A stretch of 64,000 nucleotides of DNA. It comes from Raineyella sp. W15-4. Its GTDB lineage: Bacteria > Actinomycetota > Actinomycetes > Propionibacteriales > Propionibacteriaceae. Each line of letters starts with the position of its first letter. Position 1 is the first letter of the stretch. Location of the stretch: the NCBI RefSeq assembly GCF_033170155.1, contig NZ_CP137079.1:2728001-2792000 (forward strand). The letters are read 5' to 3'. The translations under genes were made by a program, and so were the position numbers. A model generated the notes under the pieces. It worked only from the letters and a program-made list of their open reading frames with translations, ran no database searches and had not been told where the DNA came from. Below, in pieces: positions 55,606 through 64,000 of the stretch.

Positions 55606-57264
55606 ATGACCACGACCCGCAGGGCCAGACCCGTCCGCCGTGCCCGACACCTCTTCGCCGCCCTCGCAGCGATGGTCGTCCTCCTGACCGGCTGCAGCAG
55701 CGCCGGCAACGCCTCGGAGTCCGGCTCCGGCCGGCCGACCGACGGCGGTGACATCACCTTCCTGATCGATTCCCTCGGCACCACCTGGATCCCCAACAAC
55801 AGCGCCATCTCCAGCTTCGAGGGCAACATCTGGGGTCACGTCACCGACAAGCTGGTCTATGTCGACGCCAACGGGCAGGTCAGCCCGTGGGTCGCCGAGA
55901 GCTGGGAGCAGAACCAGAACGCCACCGAGTTCACTCTGCACCTGAAGCAGGGAGTCACCTTCTCCGACGGGTCGGCGCTGGACGCCGCCGCGGTGGTCAC
56001 CAATCTCGACATCTGGTCGAAGGGCCGGCCGCAGGACGGGATCAACCCGATCGGGCTGTTCCCCAAGACGTACGACCACGCCGAGGCCGTCGACGCCAGC
56101 ACCGTGAAGGTCTACTTCACGGCGCCCACCCTCGGGTTCATCCCGACGCTCGGCTACCACGGCTCGATCCTGATCTCCCCGAAGACGCTCGCCTCCCCGG
56201 CCTCGGACCAGGCCGATCTCAGCAAGACCGTCGCCAGCGGCCCGTTCACCGTCCAGTCCTGGAAGGAGGGCGACCATGTCACCCTGGTCAGGCGCAAGGA
56301 CTACAACTGGGGCCCGGCGGCGTTGGGCCAGACCGGACCGGCGCACCTGGACTCGATCACCTTCAAGCAGGTCCCCGAGCAGTCGCTGCGCGTCTCCTCG
56401 GTGCAGTCCGGCCAGGCCGACGTCGCCTACAACGCGTCCCCCCAGGAGCTGGAGTCGCTGAAGTCGGAGGGATTCACCGTCGCGGTGCCGCGCTACCTGG
56501 GCTTCGTCAACGGCTGGGCGATCAACACCAAGGTGGCCCCGTACGACGACCTCCGGGTCCGACAGGCGCTGCAGGCCGGGATCAACCGCCAGCAGATCAT
56601 CGACACCGTCTACACCCCGGACTGGAAGCCTGCCACCTCGTTCATCCAGAGCAACGTCCCCGGGGCCACCGACCACAGCAACCTGCTCGGGTACGACCCG
56701 GTCAAGGCCAACCAGCTGCTCGACGAGGCCGGCTGGGTCAAGGGCGCCGACGGCATCCGGGCCAAGGACGGCAAGCCGCTCACCCTGACTCTCTACTCCA
56801 ATCCCTACCTGGCCACCTCGAAGTCCATCGACGAACTGCTCGCCCAGCAACTCACCACGATCGGCTGGAAGGTCGACATCCAGGCGTACGACGTCGTGAC
56901 GTACGGCCAGCGGGTGAAGGTCGGGGGTGCGGCGGTGCCGGCCTACGAGATCACCCGCAGCTTCATCGACGCCGGCACCGTGGCCGGCATCCTGACCGAC
57001 GCGAACAAGGGTGAGGACTGGTTCGGCCTGGGCGAGAGCGACCCGACACTCAATGCGCTGCGCGACGGCATCGCCAAGGCCAGCAGCCTGGACCAGCGCA
57101 ATCCGCTGCTCGACCAGTTGCAGTCGTACGTGCTGGAGCAGGGCTACTTCATCCCGCGCACCCAGATCGTCCAGCGGATCTACGTCCAGAACCCGAAGCT
57201 CAAGGGCGAGACCTACAACGGCGTCGCGTACGCCAACTACTACACGGCCTATCTCGAGAAGTGA
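55606..57264 (+). CDS. Substrate-binding lipoprotein of ABC importer 2
   Basis: A 552-residue SBP family-5 protein. The signal peptide ends in MVVLLTGC (Cys about 30). GGDITFLIDSLGTTWIPNNS, FTLHLKQGVTFSDGSALDAA and VRQALQAGINRQQIIDT are visible. It differs clearly from the first importer's binding protein, so the two systems probably take up different compounds. CAAGGAGACC precedes the ATG. First gene of operon 2. Confidence 0.92.
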   Translation: MTTTRRARPVRRARHLFAALAAMVVLLTGCSSAGNASESGSGRPTDGGDITFLIDSLGTTWIPNNSAISSFEGNIWGHVTDKLVYVDANGQVSPWVAESWEQNQNATEFTLHLKQGVTFSDGSALDAAAVVTNLDIWSKGRPQDGINPIGLFPKTYDHAEAVDASTVKVYFTAPTLGFIPTLGYHGSILISPKTLASPASDQADLSKTVASGPFTVQSWKEGDHVTLVRRKDYNWGPAALGQTGPAHLDSITFKQVPEQSLRVSSVQSGQADVAYNASPQELESLKSEGFTVAVPRYLGFVNGWAINTKVAPYDDLRVRQALQAGINRQQIIDTVYTPDWKPATSFIQSNVPGATDHSNLLGYDPVKANQLLDEAGWVKGADGIRAKDGKPLTLTLYSNPYLATSKSIDELLAQQLTTIGWKVDIQAYDVVTYGQRVKVGGAAVPAYEITRSFIDAGTVAGILTDANKGEDWFGLGESDPTLNALRDGIAKASSLDQRNPLLDQLQSYVLEQGYFIPRTQIVQRIYVQNPKLKGETYNGVAYANYYTAYLEK

Positions 57265-57277
57265 GCGGAGTGCCCCC

Positions 57278-58270
57278 ATGTCCCGCGGCTACCTGAGCTT
57301 CGCGCTCCGGCGACTCGCTCAGGCCGTCGTCGTCATCCTGGTGGCGTACGTCTTCACCTTCGTGGTGATCAGCATCCTGCCGGGCGACCCGGTGACGAAC
57401 GTGCTGCGCAACCCGCAGAACGGCTTCTCCGAGGACGATATCGCCCGCATCGTCGGCTATTACGGACTGGACCAACCGATCCACGTCCAGCTGTGGCGCT
57501 CGCTGTCGAAGTTCCTGGTCAGTGACCTAGGCGTGTCGCTGCGCTCCAACCGTCCGGTCGCGGACCTGATCGGCGAGGTGCTCGGGTCGACCCTGCTCCT
57601 CGCCACCGCGGGACTGGCGGTGGCGCTGCTGCTGGCCGTGGCGATCGCGTACGGCAGCCAGGTCCTGCCCAAGCGGTACGGGCAGGACCTGCTGCGGACA
57701 CTGCCCTCGTTCTTCCTGTCGGTGCCCAACTTCGTCATCGGTCTGGTGCTGATCCACGTCTTCGCCTTCCAGCTCCGGCTGTTCCGGGTGATCGACGCGG
57801 AGAGCCCGTGGGCGACGCTGTTCGCCGCGATCGCCCTCGGGGTCCCGGTCTCCGCCCAGATCGCCGAGGTGCTGATCGCCGGCCTGGACCACGAGTCCCG
57901 GCAGGAGTATGCCGAGGTGGCCCGCTCCCGTGGCCTGGGGCAGGCCCGGCTGTTCGCTCGGCACCTGCTCAAACCCGCCTCCCTGCCGGTCGTCACGGTG
58001 ATCGCGCTCACCGTCGGCGAGTTGCTCGGCGGCTCACTGATCACCGAGACGATCTTCGGCCGCACCGGCGTCGGCAGCCTGATCCAGCGGTCGGTCACCA
58101 CTCAGGACACACCGGTCCTGCAGGCGGTCGTCTCGCTGGCCGCCCTGGTCTTCGTCACCGTCAACCTCGTCGCCGATCTGGTGTACCCGCTGCTCGACCC
58201 GCGGGTGCGGGTCGTTGACGGCCGCACCGCGCCGCGGCCGACCGTTCAGGAAGCGGGGGCGGCAGGATGA
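57278..58270 (+). CDS. ABC importer 2 permease (DppB-like)
   Basis: A 330-residue six-helix permease: RRLAQAVVVILVAYVFTFVV, SILPGDPVTNVLRNPQNGFS, EAA loop YAEVARSRGLGQARLFARHL and LITETIFGRTGVGSLIQRSV. ATG 57278 is 14 bases after the binding-protein stop; earlier in-frame starts lie inside that gene. Confidence 0.93.
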   Translation: MSRGYLSFALRRLAQAVVVILVAYVFTFVVISILPGDPVTNVLRNPQNGFSEDDIARIVGYYGLDQPIHVQLWRSLSKFLVSDLGVSLRSNRPVADLIGEVLGSTLLLATAGLAVALLLAVAIAYGSQVLPKRYGQDLLRTLPSFFLSVPNFVIGLVLIHVFAFQLRLFRVIDAESPWATLFAAIALGVPVSAQIAEVLIAGLDHESRQEYAEVARSRGLGQARLFARHLLKPASLPVVTVIALTVGELLGGSLITETIFGRTGVGSLIQRSVTTQDTPVLQAVVSLAALVFVTVNLVADLVYPLLDPRVRVVDGRTAPRPTVQEAGAAG

Positions 58271-59142
58271 CCGTCAGCCCGGCATCTCTCGATCCTTCGT
58301 CTCTCGACACCGGGCGGGCCCGGTGGACCGCCGTCATCGGACGTCTTGCCGCGTTCCGGCTGCCGGCCACCGTGCTGCTGGCCTTCGGTGTGCTCGCCGT
58401 GGTGATCGCCTGGTCGCTGGCCCCGGGCCTGTTCACCACCCAGGACCCGGTCGCCGGGGTGCCGGCCGACAAGCTGCTCGGCCCCAGCGCCCAGCACTGG
58501 TTCGGCACCGACCACCTGGGCCGCGACCTCTACGCCCGGGTCGTGTACGGCACCGCATCCTCGGTGTCCAGCGCCCTCATCGCCGTGCTGATCGGGGTCG
58601 TCGTCGGAGGCCTGATCGGCCTGTTGGCCGGCTTCCTGGGCGGCTGGGTGGACGGCGTCCTGGCTCGGCTGGTCGACGTCCTGCTGGCCATCCCGAGCTT
58701 CCTGCTGGCGGTCATCGTGGTCAGTTCGCTGGGGTTCGACACCACCAACGCCGCCATCGCCACCGGGGTGTCGGCGGTGGCGGTCTTCGCCCGGGTGATG
58801 CGTTCGGAGGTGATCAAGACCCGTCGGGCCGTCTTCGTCGAGGCGTCGTTCCTGCAGGGCGGGTCCCGCTGGCACATCCTGGCGCGCCACGTGCTGCCGA
58901 ATGCCTCCCGCTCCGTGCTCACCCTCGCGGTGCTCCAGTTCGGGCTGTCGATCCTGGTCATCGCCGGCCTGGCGTTCCTCGGCTACGGCGACCCGCCGCC
59001 GGCCTCCGACTGGGGCCTGCTGATCTCCACCGGCAAGGACTACCTGAAGTGGCCCTGGCTGGTGTACGCCCCTGCCTTCGTGACAATCGCAACCGTCCTC
59101 TCCGTGAACAGGATCAGCCGATGGCTCCGTACGACCACCTGA
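58267..59142 (+). CDS. ABC importer 2 permease (DppC-like)
   Basis: A 291-residue permease with SAQHWFGTDHLGRDLYARVV, EAA loop VEASFLQGGSRWHILARHVL and C-terminal GLAFLGYGDPPPASDWGLLI. Start overlaps the DppB-like stop (ATGA); its end overlaps the ATPase gene by 22 bases. Confidence 0.93.
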   Translation: MTVSPASLDPSSLDTGRARWTAVIGRLAAFRLPATVLLAFGVLAVVIAWSLAPGLFTTQDPVAGVPADKLLGPSAQHWFGTDHLGRDLYARVVYGTASSVSSALIAVLIGVVVGGLIGLLAGFLGGWVDGVLARLVDVLLAIPSFLLAVIVVSSLGFDTTNAAIATGVSAVAVFARVMRSEVIKTRRAVFVEASFLQGGSRWHILARHVLPNASRSVLTLAVLQFGLSILVIAGLAFLGYGDPPPASDWGLLISTGKDYLKWPWLVYAPAFVTIATVLSVNRISRWLRTTT

Positions 59143-60839
59143 CCACGACCCTCGACGTACCTCCCGCACCGGAGCGCCGCTCCACACCGGCACCGGCCGC
59201 CACGATCGCTGCTCCGCCGTCCGTCCTGCTGGACGTGCAGGGCCTGTCGGTGGCGTACAACGGCCACCGGGTGGTGGACGACGTCTCGTTCCGCCTCGAC
59301 CGAGGTGGCAGCCTGGCTCTGATCGGGGAATCGGGATCGGGGAAGTCGACCATCGCCCGCTCGGTGCTGCGCCTGCTGCCGCGCGCCGGACGGGCCACCG
59401 GGCGGGTCGCGTTCGACGGCCGGGAGATCCTCACCCTGCCCGAACGGCGCTTCCGCCCGCTGCGCGGCCGCCGTCTCGGCTTCGTCCCCCAGGATCCGGG
59501 CAGCGCTCTCAACGCGGTGCGGACCATCGGCTCCCAGGCCCGGGAGGCGGCCGCACTGCTCGACCGGGACAACGAGACCGACCCGCGCGAGCTGATCCTG
59601 GAGACCCTCGCCCGGGTCGGACTGGACGACCCTCGCCGGATCTACGAGTCCTATCCCCACGAGCTCTCCGGTGGAATGCTGCAGCGGGTGCTGATCGGTC
59701 TGGCCGTCCTGCCCCGCCCGGACCTGCTGGTCGCCGACGAACCGACCTCGGCGCTCGATGTCACCATCCAGAAGCGGATCCTCGACCTGCTGTCCGAGCT
59801 GCAGTCCACCCTCGGGATCAGCCTGCTGCTGATCACCCACGATCTCGCCATCGCCGCCGAACGGGCCGACACCCTGGTGGTCCTGCGCGGCGGCACCGTG
59901 CAGGAGGCCGGCGACACCGCGACGGTCTTCGCCGCCCCGGCCTCGGACTACGCCCGCACGCTGCACGCCGACGTGCCTGCCCTCAACCCGGACCGCTACG
60001 CCGACCGGCTCGCGGTCGGTCGTTCCCGCCTCGACGACCCATCGGCCGGCCCGCGGATCGAGGTGCGCGGCGTCAGCAAGTCCTTCACCGTCGACGGCAC
60101 CACTCTCACCGCCGTCGACGACGTGTCGTTCACCGTACCGGCCGGGACCACCCACGCCCTGGTCGGCGAGTCCGGATCCGGTAAGACCACCACCGTCCGG
60201 CTGCTGCTCGGTCTGGAGCAGCCCGATGCCGGCGAGATCGTGGTCGCCGGGGAACGGCTCGACGGCCGCTCGCACGCGTCGCTGCGGACCGCTCGGCGCA
60301 ACCTCCAACTGGTCTACCAGAACCCCTTCACCTCGCTGGATCCCACCTGGTCGGTGCGCCGGCTGATCCGCGAGCCGCTCGACCGCTACCGGGTCGGTAC
60401 CCCGGCGGACCGTACGCAACGGGTGCGCCGGGTACTGGCCGCCGTCGGTCTGGACGAGCAGTTCCTCGGTCGCAGGCCGGCCGGCCTGTCCGGAGGGCAA
60501 CGGCAACGGGTGGCGATCGCCCGGTCACTGGTGCTGCGTCCCGACGTCGTCGTCCTCGACGAGCCGACCTCGGCCCTCGACGTCAGCGTGCAGGCGGACA
60601 TCGTCGAGGTGCTGCTCGGTCTGCAGGCCGAGCTCGGTCTCACCTACGTCTTCGTCTCCCACGATCTGGCCCTGATCCGCCAGTTGGCCCACTCGGTGTC
60701 GGTGATGCACCGCGGCCGGATCGTCGAATCGGGCCCGGTGACGCAGGTCCTCGACGATCCGGCCGAGCCCTACACCCGTACGCTCGTCGGGTCGATCCCC
60801 TCCGGGATCCGCGCCAGCACCGGCCGGGCGGTGGCCTGA
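59121..60839 (+). CDS. ABC importer 2 fused ATPase (DppD–DppF)
   Basis: A 572-residue double ATPase. Domain 1: ALIGESGSGKSTIARSVLRL, signature LSGGMLQR, LLVADEPTSALD. Domain 2: ALVGESGSGKTTTVRLLLGL, signature LSGGQRQR, VVVLDEPTSALD. Oligopeptide-type PYTRTLVGSIP follows the second domain. ATG 59121 lies within the preceding gene's 3' end. The fusion matches the layout of importer 1, suggesting both operons descend from one duplication or are the norm in this lineage. Confidence 0.94.
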   Translation: MAPYDHLTTTLDVPPAPERRSTPAPAATIAAPPSVLLDVQGLSVAYNGHRVVDDVSFRLDRGGSLALIGESGSGKSTIARSVLRLLPRAGRATGRVAFDGREILTLPERRFRPLRGRRLGFVPQDPGSALNAVRTIGSQAREAAALLDRDNETDPRELILETLARVGLDDPRRIYESYPHELSGGMLQRVLIGLAVLPRPDLLVADEPTSALDVTIQKRILDLLSELQSTLGISLLLITHDLAIAAERADTLVVLRGGTVQEAGDTATVFAAPASDYARTLHADVPALNPDRYADRLAVGRSRLDDPSAGPRIEVRGVSKSFTVDGTTLTAVDDVSFTVPAGTTHALVGESGSGKTTTVRLLLGLEQPDAGEIVVAGERLDGRSHASLRTARRNLQLVYQNPFTSLDPTWSVRRLIREPLDRYRVGTPADRTQRVRRVLAAVGLDEQFLGRRPAGLSGGQRQRVAIARSLVLRPDVVVLDEPTSALDVSVQADIVEVLLGLQAELGLTYVFVSHDLALIRQLAHSVSVMHRGRIVESGPVTQVLDDPAEPYTRTLVGSIPSGIRASTGRAVA

Positions 60840-60939
60840 CCCCGACGGCAGCACACCGGATCGCGCCGCGGCGCGATGCTACAGTGGCCGAAGTCTCGCC
60901 GACCGGAAGGACGGCGGCATCACCTCGATCGGATACAGC

Positions 60940-61644
60940 GTGGCCGACAGCAGACACCCCGAGCCCTCCGGCCGCCGGATCGCGGCGCCCGAGGGCGGCG
61001 CCGGTACCCGCCGTCCCCGCGAGGGGCGCACCCGGATGACCGCAGCGCAGCGCCGCGAGCAGCTGATCACCGTGGCCCGGACGCTGTTCGCCGAGAAGGG
61101 GGTGGAGGGCACCACCGTCGAGGAGATCGCGGCCAGCGCCCAGGTCTCCAAACCGGTCGTCTACGAGCACTTCGGCGGCAAGGAGGGGCTCTACGCGGTG
61201 ATCGTCGACCGCGAGCAGCGTACGTTGCTGGAGGCGATCCGGTCGGGCATCGACCAGGCCAAGGGCCCCCGCCGCAAGGTGGAGGCCGGCACCCTGGCGT
61301 TGCTCGGCTACATCGAGACCCATCCCGACGGCTTCCGGATCATCTCCCGGGACGCGCCCACCGGCTCCACCGGGACGTCGTTCGCGACGATCCTCTCCGA
61401 CGTCGCCTCCCAGGTGGAGGACATCCTCGGCGACGAGTTCCGCCACCGGGGCCTCAAGGAGGAGATGGCCCCGATGTACGCCCAGATGCTGGTCGGGATG
61501 ATCGCCTACACCGGGCAGTGGTGGCTCGACGAGCGTGACCAGGATCGCACCACGGTCGCCTCGAACATCCTCAACCTCGCCTGGAACGGCCTGTCCCGGA
61601 TGGTTCCCGACCCCGACCTCTACACCTACACCCGGCAGGACTGA
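60940..61644 (+). CDS. TetR-family transcriptional regulator
   Basis: A 234-residue regulator. The N-terminal HTH (RREQLITVARTLFAEKGVEG, TTVEEIAASAQVSKPVVYEH, FGGKEGLYAVI) starts at about residue 37, after a 35-residue Pro/Arg-rich extension. The ligand domain contains FRIISRDAPTGSTGTSF and QMLVGMIAYTGQWWLDE, as in TetR_C_33-type actinobacterial regulators. GTG 60940 is the likely start; MTAAQRREQL (60940+96) is an alternative. It follows importer 2 by 100 bases and overlaps the MerR gene end by 19 bases, tail to tail. Target unknown. Confidence 0.9.
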   Translation: MADSRHPEPSGRRIAAPEGGAGTRRPREGRTRMTAAQRREQLITVARTLFAEKGVEGTTVEEIAASAQVSKPVVYEHFGGKEGLYAVIVDREQRTLLEAIRSGIDQAKGPRRKVEAGTLALLGYIETHPDGFRIISRDAPTGSTGTSFATILSDVASQVEDILGDEFRHRGLKEEMAPMYAQMLVGMIAYTGQWWLDERDQDRTTVASNILNLAWNGLSRMVPDPDLYTYTRQD

Positions 61645-62276
61645 CCGCCCCTCTCCGCCCCGCCGAACCGTCGCGCGGCGGCATCCTGGAGGGCCAGCCG
61701 CCGCAGCGCCACGATCAACGGCTCGATCAGCACCGTGCCCAGCACCACCTGGCGCACCGCCGCCTCCGGTGAGTCGTCGGGCACCGTGGCGACCTCCTCG
61801 ACCGCCAGCTCGTGGATCAGCCCGGCGTAACGGACCACCCCACCCTCGAGCAGGGTGAGCTGCGCCTCATCGATGGCAGCCAGCGCCGCCGCCAGCTCAC
61901 CCAGCGCCGCGCTGCCCGGGGCGATCGACCAGCCCAGCCCGGCCACCGTACGACGCCCCACCGGATCCTCGCCCCCGTCGCTGCCGCCGTCACCGCCCGA
62001 CGATGCCGACAGCACCTCCGTCGCCCGGCCCAACAGCTCCAGCGGCGACTCCGGCGGATCGTCGATCGCCGCCAGCACCGACCGGACCGTGGCGATCGAC
62101 AGCCCACCCGGCCCGACCAGCGCCCGGATCAGCCGCAGCCGAGACAGATGACTCTCGTCGTACTGAGCCTGGGTGGCCGAGGTCAACCGGCCGGCCGGCA
62201 GCAGCCCCTCCCGCAGGTAGTACTTGATCGTCGCCGTGGGGACCGCACTGCGACGGGACAACTCGGAGATGCGCAC
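61626..62276 (-). CDS. MerR-family transcriptional regulator
   Basis: A 216-residue regulator. MRISELSRRSAVPTATIKYYLREGLLPAGR is the MerR HTH start, followed by LSRLRLIRALVGPGGLSIAT, a short dimerisation helix and a long effector-binding C-terminal half rich in alanine and leucine. It is divergent from the DUF4188 gene, with an inverted-repeat operator between them. MerR proteins usually activate the divergent gene when a ligand binds; the ligand is unknown. Confidence 0.9.
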   Translation of the reverse strand: MRISELSRRSAVPTATIKYYLREGLLPAGRLTSATQAQYDESHLSRLRLIRALVGPGGLSIATVRSVLAAIDDPPESPLELLGRATEVLSASSGGDGGSDGGEDPVGRRTVAGLGWSIAPGSAALGELAAALAAIDEAQLTLLEGGVVRYAGLIHELAVEEVATVPDDSPEAAVRQVVLGTVLIEPLIVALRRLALQDAAARRFGGAERGGQSCRV

Positions 62277-62323
62277 CGGACTCCTTGCCTGATCGGTCGG
62301 ACTTGTCCGACGGGCTGGACAGT

Positions 62324-62349
62324 ACTACTCTCCAATATTAGGGAGTAGT
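62324..62349. promoter_or_regulatory. MerR-type operator between merR-like and DUF4188 genes
   Basis: A 26-base imperfect palindrome with outer arms ACTACTC and GAGTAGT around an AT-rich centre; 22 of 26 bases pair. It lies midway between the divergent starts (47 bases from the MerR start, 28 from DUF4188), as expected for a MerR site within an overstretched promoter. Confidence 0.7.
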
Positions 62350-62377
62350 GATATCCAAGATACCCGAGGAGTCCACC

Positions 62378-62857
62378 ATGGCCGTGACCAACCGGGGTCG
62401 GATGACCCACGACCACGACGGCGAACTCGTCGTCTTCCTGATCGGCATGACCATCAACGCCTGGTGGCGGCCAGACCGCTGGCTGCCGGTCTTCCTGGCG
62501 ATGCCCCGGATGATCCGGGAGCTGTCCCGGGACCGGGACTCCGGACTGCTCGGCTACCGGCTGGTCTTCGACCTGCGCGGGCCGTGGCTGGTGCAGTACT
62601 GGAACAGCCTGGACAAGCTGTACGCCTACGCCAGTGACCCACGGGCCACCCATCGCCCGGCCTGGGCGGCCTACAACCGCCGCGCCCGCACCGCGAAGGG
62701 TGCAGTGGGCGTGTGGCACGAGACCTTTCCGGTCACCCACGCGGAGTCGGTCTACGTCAACACGCCCCTGCAGGGACTCGCCAGGGCGACCGGCATCCGC
62801 CCGGTCACTGCACGCCTCGACACCGCCCGGCAGCGGATCACCGAGACCTCGGGCTGA
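62378..62857 (+). CDS. DUF4188 domain protein
   Basis: A 159-residue protein: LVVFLIGMTINAWWRPDRWL, then LLGYRLVFDLRGPWLVQYWN, DKLYAYASDPRATHRPAW and VGVWHETFPVTHAESVYVN. This is the DUF4188 pattern, a dimeric alpha/beta-barrel-like fold distantly related to small monooxygenases. ATG 62378 follows GAGGAG at 8 bases. Function is unknown; control by the MerR neighbour suggests a stress-induced enzyme. It overlaps the DUF2809 gene tail by 20 bases. Confidence 0.85.
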   Translation: MAVTNRGRMTHDHDGELVVFLIGMTINAWWRPDRWLPVFLAMPRMIRELSRDRDSGLLGYRLVFDLRGPWLVQYWNSLDKLYAYASDPRATHRPAWAAYNRRARTAKGAVGVWHETFPVTHAESVYVNTPLQGLARATGIRPVTARLDTARQRITETSG

Positions 62858-63272
62858 CGCCCCGACTGTCGATCCCGCCGGCGCCGAACCGTGAGACAGC
62901 CGCGTCGGCTCCTGTCAGCGCGGCCACGGCCACGACGTAGACGACGAGGTCGCGCGCATCGAAGGCGGAGCCGAGGAGGAGGAACGCCGGTGGGAAGCGG
63001 GCGCCGACGGCCAGCGGAACGCCGGTGAGCTGGAACAGTTCGACGACGATGCACCACACGGCGGCAAGTCCGCCGACGGTGAGCAGTCGCAGGCGCGGCG
63101 CGAGGACGACGATCGCCAGGTACGCGGCGGCGGCGTACAGGGCGTCGCCGGCGATGTCGGTGACGATGCTGCCGGGCAGCAGCAGGTGGGTCAGCAGTCC
63201 TGCCGCGATGACCACCAGGAGGGCGAGCGCCGCACCGATCCGCCGGCGGCCACGTCGCCGGGCATCACTCAT
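62838..63272 (-). CDS. DUF2809 membrane protein
   Basis: A 144-residue protein with four membrane segments: [59 protein letters not shown] and [20 protein letters not shown]. The V-E-L-F-Q-L-T and G-x-x-F-x-x-x-D-L motifs are DUF2809/VanZ-like. ATG 63272 overlaps the stop of the kinase gene by eight bases, so the two are co-translated. A role alongside the sensor kinase, for example in envelope sensing, is only inferred from that coupling. Confidence 0.85.
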   Translation of the reverse strand: MSDARRRGRRRIGAALALLVVIAAGLLTHLLLPGSIVTDIAGDALYAAAAYLAIVVLAPRLRLLTVGGLAAVWCIVVELFQLTGVPLAVGARFPPAFLLLGSAFDARDLVVYVVAVAALTGADAAVSRFGAGGIDSRGVSPRSR

Positions 63273-64000
63273 GCGCCCGGCCGATCCATCCGACCGACGG
63301 GGCGCCACCCGCGGTGTGCGCGATAGCTCGGGGCAGCACGATGTCCACCCGGAACCCGTCGTGTACGTGCGTCGCCCGCACTTCCCCGCCGTGCGCCTCC
63401 ACGATGCCCTGGACGATGGCCAGCCCGAGCCCGGCGCCGGATCCCGGCGACTGCGGACCGGGCATCCGTGCCAGGCTCCCCCGCCAGCCCACGTCGAACA
63501 TCCGTTCGAGGTCGGATGGGGCCACTCCTCCGCCGGCATCCTTCACGCTGAAGGCAACTTGGTCGTCATCGAGTCGGTGGGTGGAGACGAGCACCTCCGA
63601 ATGCTCGGGTGCATAGCGGATGCTGTTGGACAACAGGTTGGTGATTACCCGGGTCAGCGCCCGAGGGTCTGCCAGCACCAGGTCATCGGCCATCCCGCCA
63701 TGCGTCACCCGGATGCCGCGCAGCGCCGCGAGCGGACGGATGTCCGCCACGGCATCCGAGGCGAGGTCGACGAGCACCACCGGCTCGGGGCACAGGCGCA
63801 GGGTCCCACTGTGGATCTTCGACAGTTCGAAGAGGTCGTCGACCATCAGGTTCACCCGGTCGACCTGGAGGCGGATCTGCCGGATGTACTCGAGAGGATC
63901 GTCGACGAGGCCTTCCTCGAGTGCCTCAGCCATCACCCGCATCCCGGTCAGCGGCGTGCGCAGATCGTGGGAGACCCACGCCACGAGCTGACGACGAGAG
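63265..64000 (-). CDS. Sensor histidine kinase (5' end outside window)
   Basis: The C-terminal ~245 residues of a membrane-type histidine kinase. [20 protein letters not shown] is the HisKA phosphoacceptor box with the H. The ATPase domain shows [18 protein letters not shown] (N box), [19 protein letters not shown] (G1) and [20 protein letters not shown] (G2). The frame is open through 64000, so the sensor domain lies beyond the window. The response regulator should be just outside as well. Confidence 0.92.
   Translation of the reverse strand, partial: SRRQLVAWVSHDLRTPLTGMRVMAEALEEGLVDDPLEYIRQIRLQVDRVNLMVDDLFELSKIHSGTLRLCPEPVVLVDLASDAVADIRPLAALRGIRVTHGGMADDLVLADPRALTRVITNLLSNSIRYAPEHSEVLVSTHRLDDDQVAFSVKDAGGGVAPSDLERMFDVGWRGSLARMPGPQSPGSGAGLGLAIVQGIVEAHGGEVRATHVHDGFRVDIVLPRAIAHTAGGAPSVGWIGRAHE

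Overview
The window is a high-GC chromosomal segment from an actinomycete, most likely a member of the Propionibacteriales. That assignment is an inference. It rests on the core-gene order tRNA–ppx–DUF501–ftsB–eno–mazG–mfd, the many GTG starts, the DtxR/IdeR-type iron boxes and the apparent leaderless transcripts. No marker gene in the window fixes the genus.

1–5.5 kb is an iron-responsive transport module. A partial exporter-fold ABC transporter, a fused ECF ATPase, EcfT and a Trep_Strep-type S component form one minus-strand operon. A siderophore-interacting flavin reductase (SIP) lies to the right on the plus strand. Each side carries an iron box, at 3872–3890 and at 4471–4489 (the latter a perfect palindrome). 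A truncated alpha/beta hydrolase lies between them.

5.5–12.7 kb is an accessory region. It holds an MDR oxidoreductase divergent from an HxlR regulator, then an IS3-type element interrupted by an IS256-family element with a clean 8-bp target duplication. After this come an uncharacterised overlapping gene pair (the second protein has a HEPN-like R-X6-H motif) and an unusual short tRNA with anticodon UAA.

12.7–31.5 kb is mostly core: ppx, DUF501, ftsB, eno, mazG, a SurA-like lipoprotein, mfd, a PrsW protease, pth, rplY, prs and glmU. Two secreted proteins, an F420-type reductase, a decayed DUF5615/DUF433 toxin–antitoxin locus and an odd tRNA-Gln follow.

31.6–61.6 kb is a large sulfur-scavenging-type island. 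It contains six luciferase-like flavin monooxygenases (two NtaA/SnaA/DszA-like, two SsuD-like tandem paralogues, two of other types), a DszC/SfnB-like acyl-CoA-dehydrogenase-fold oxidase and a flavin reductase. It also contains a GlcD-like oxidase, an alpha/beta hydrolase, a class II aldolase, a KPR-like dehydrogenase, cysteine synthase, a rhodanese, a LysR regulator, a GPH transporter and two complete Opp/Dpp-type ABC importers. The layout suggests uptake of one or more organosulfur compounds, FMNH2-dependent C–S cleavage, and capture of sulfur by CysK. The substrate is unknown. Three operons in the island share a promoter layout, TTGGAC-N19-TANNNT-like.

61.6–64 kb holds a MerR regulator divergent from a DUF4188 gene across a clear operator, a DUF2809 membrane protein and the 3' part of a sensor kinase gene cut by the window end.
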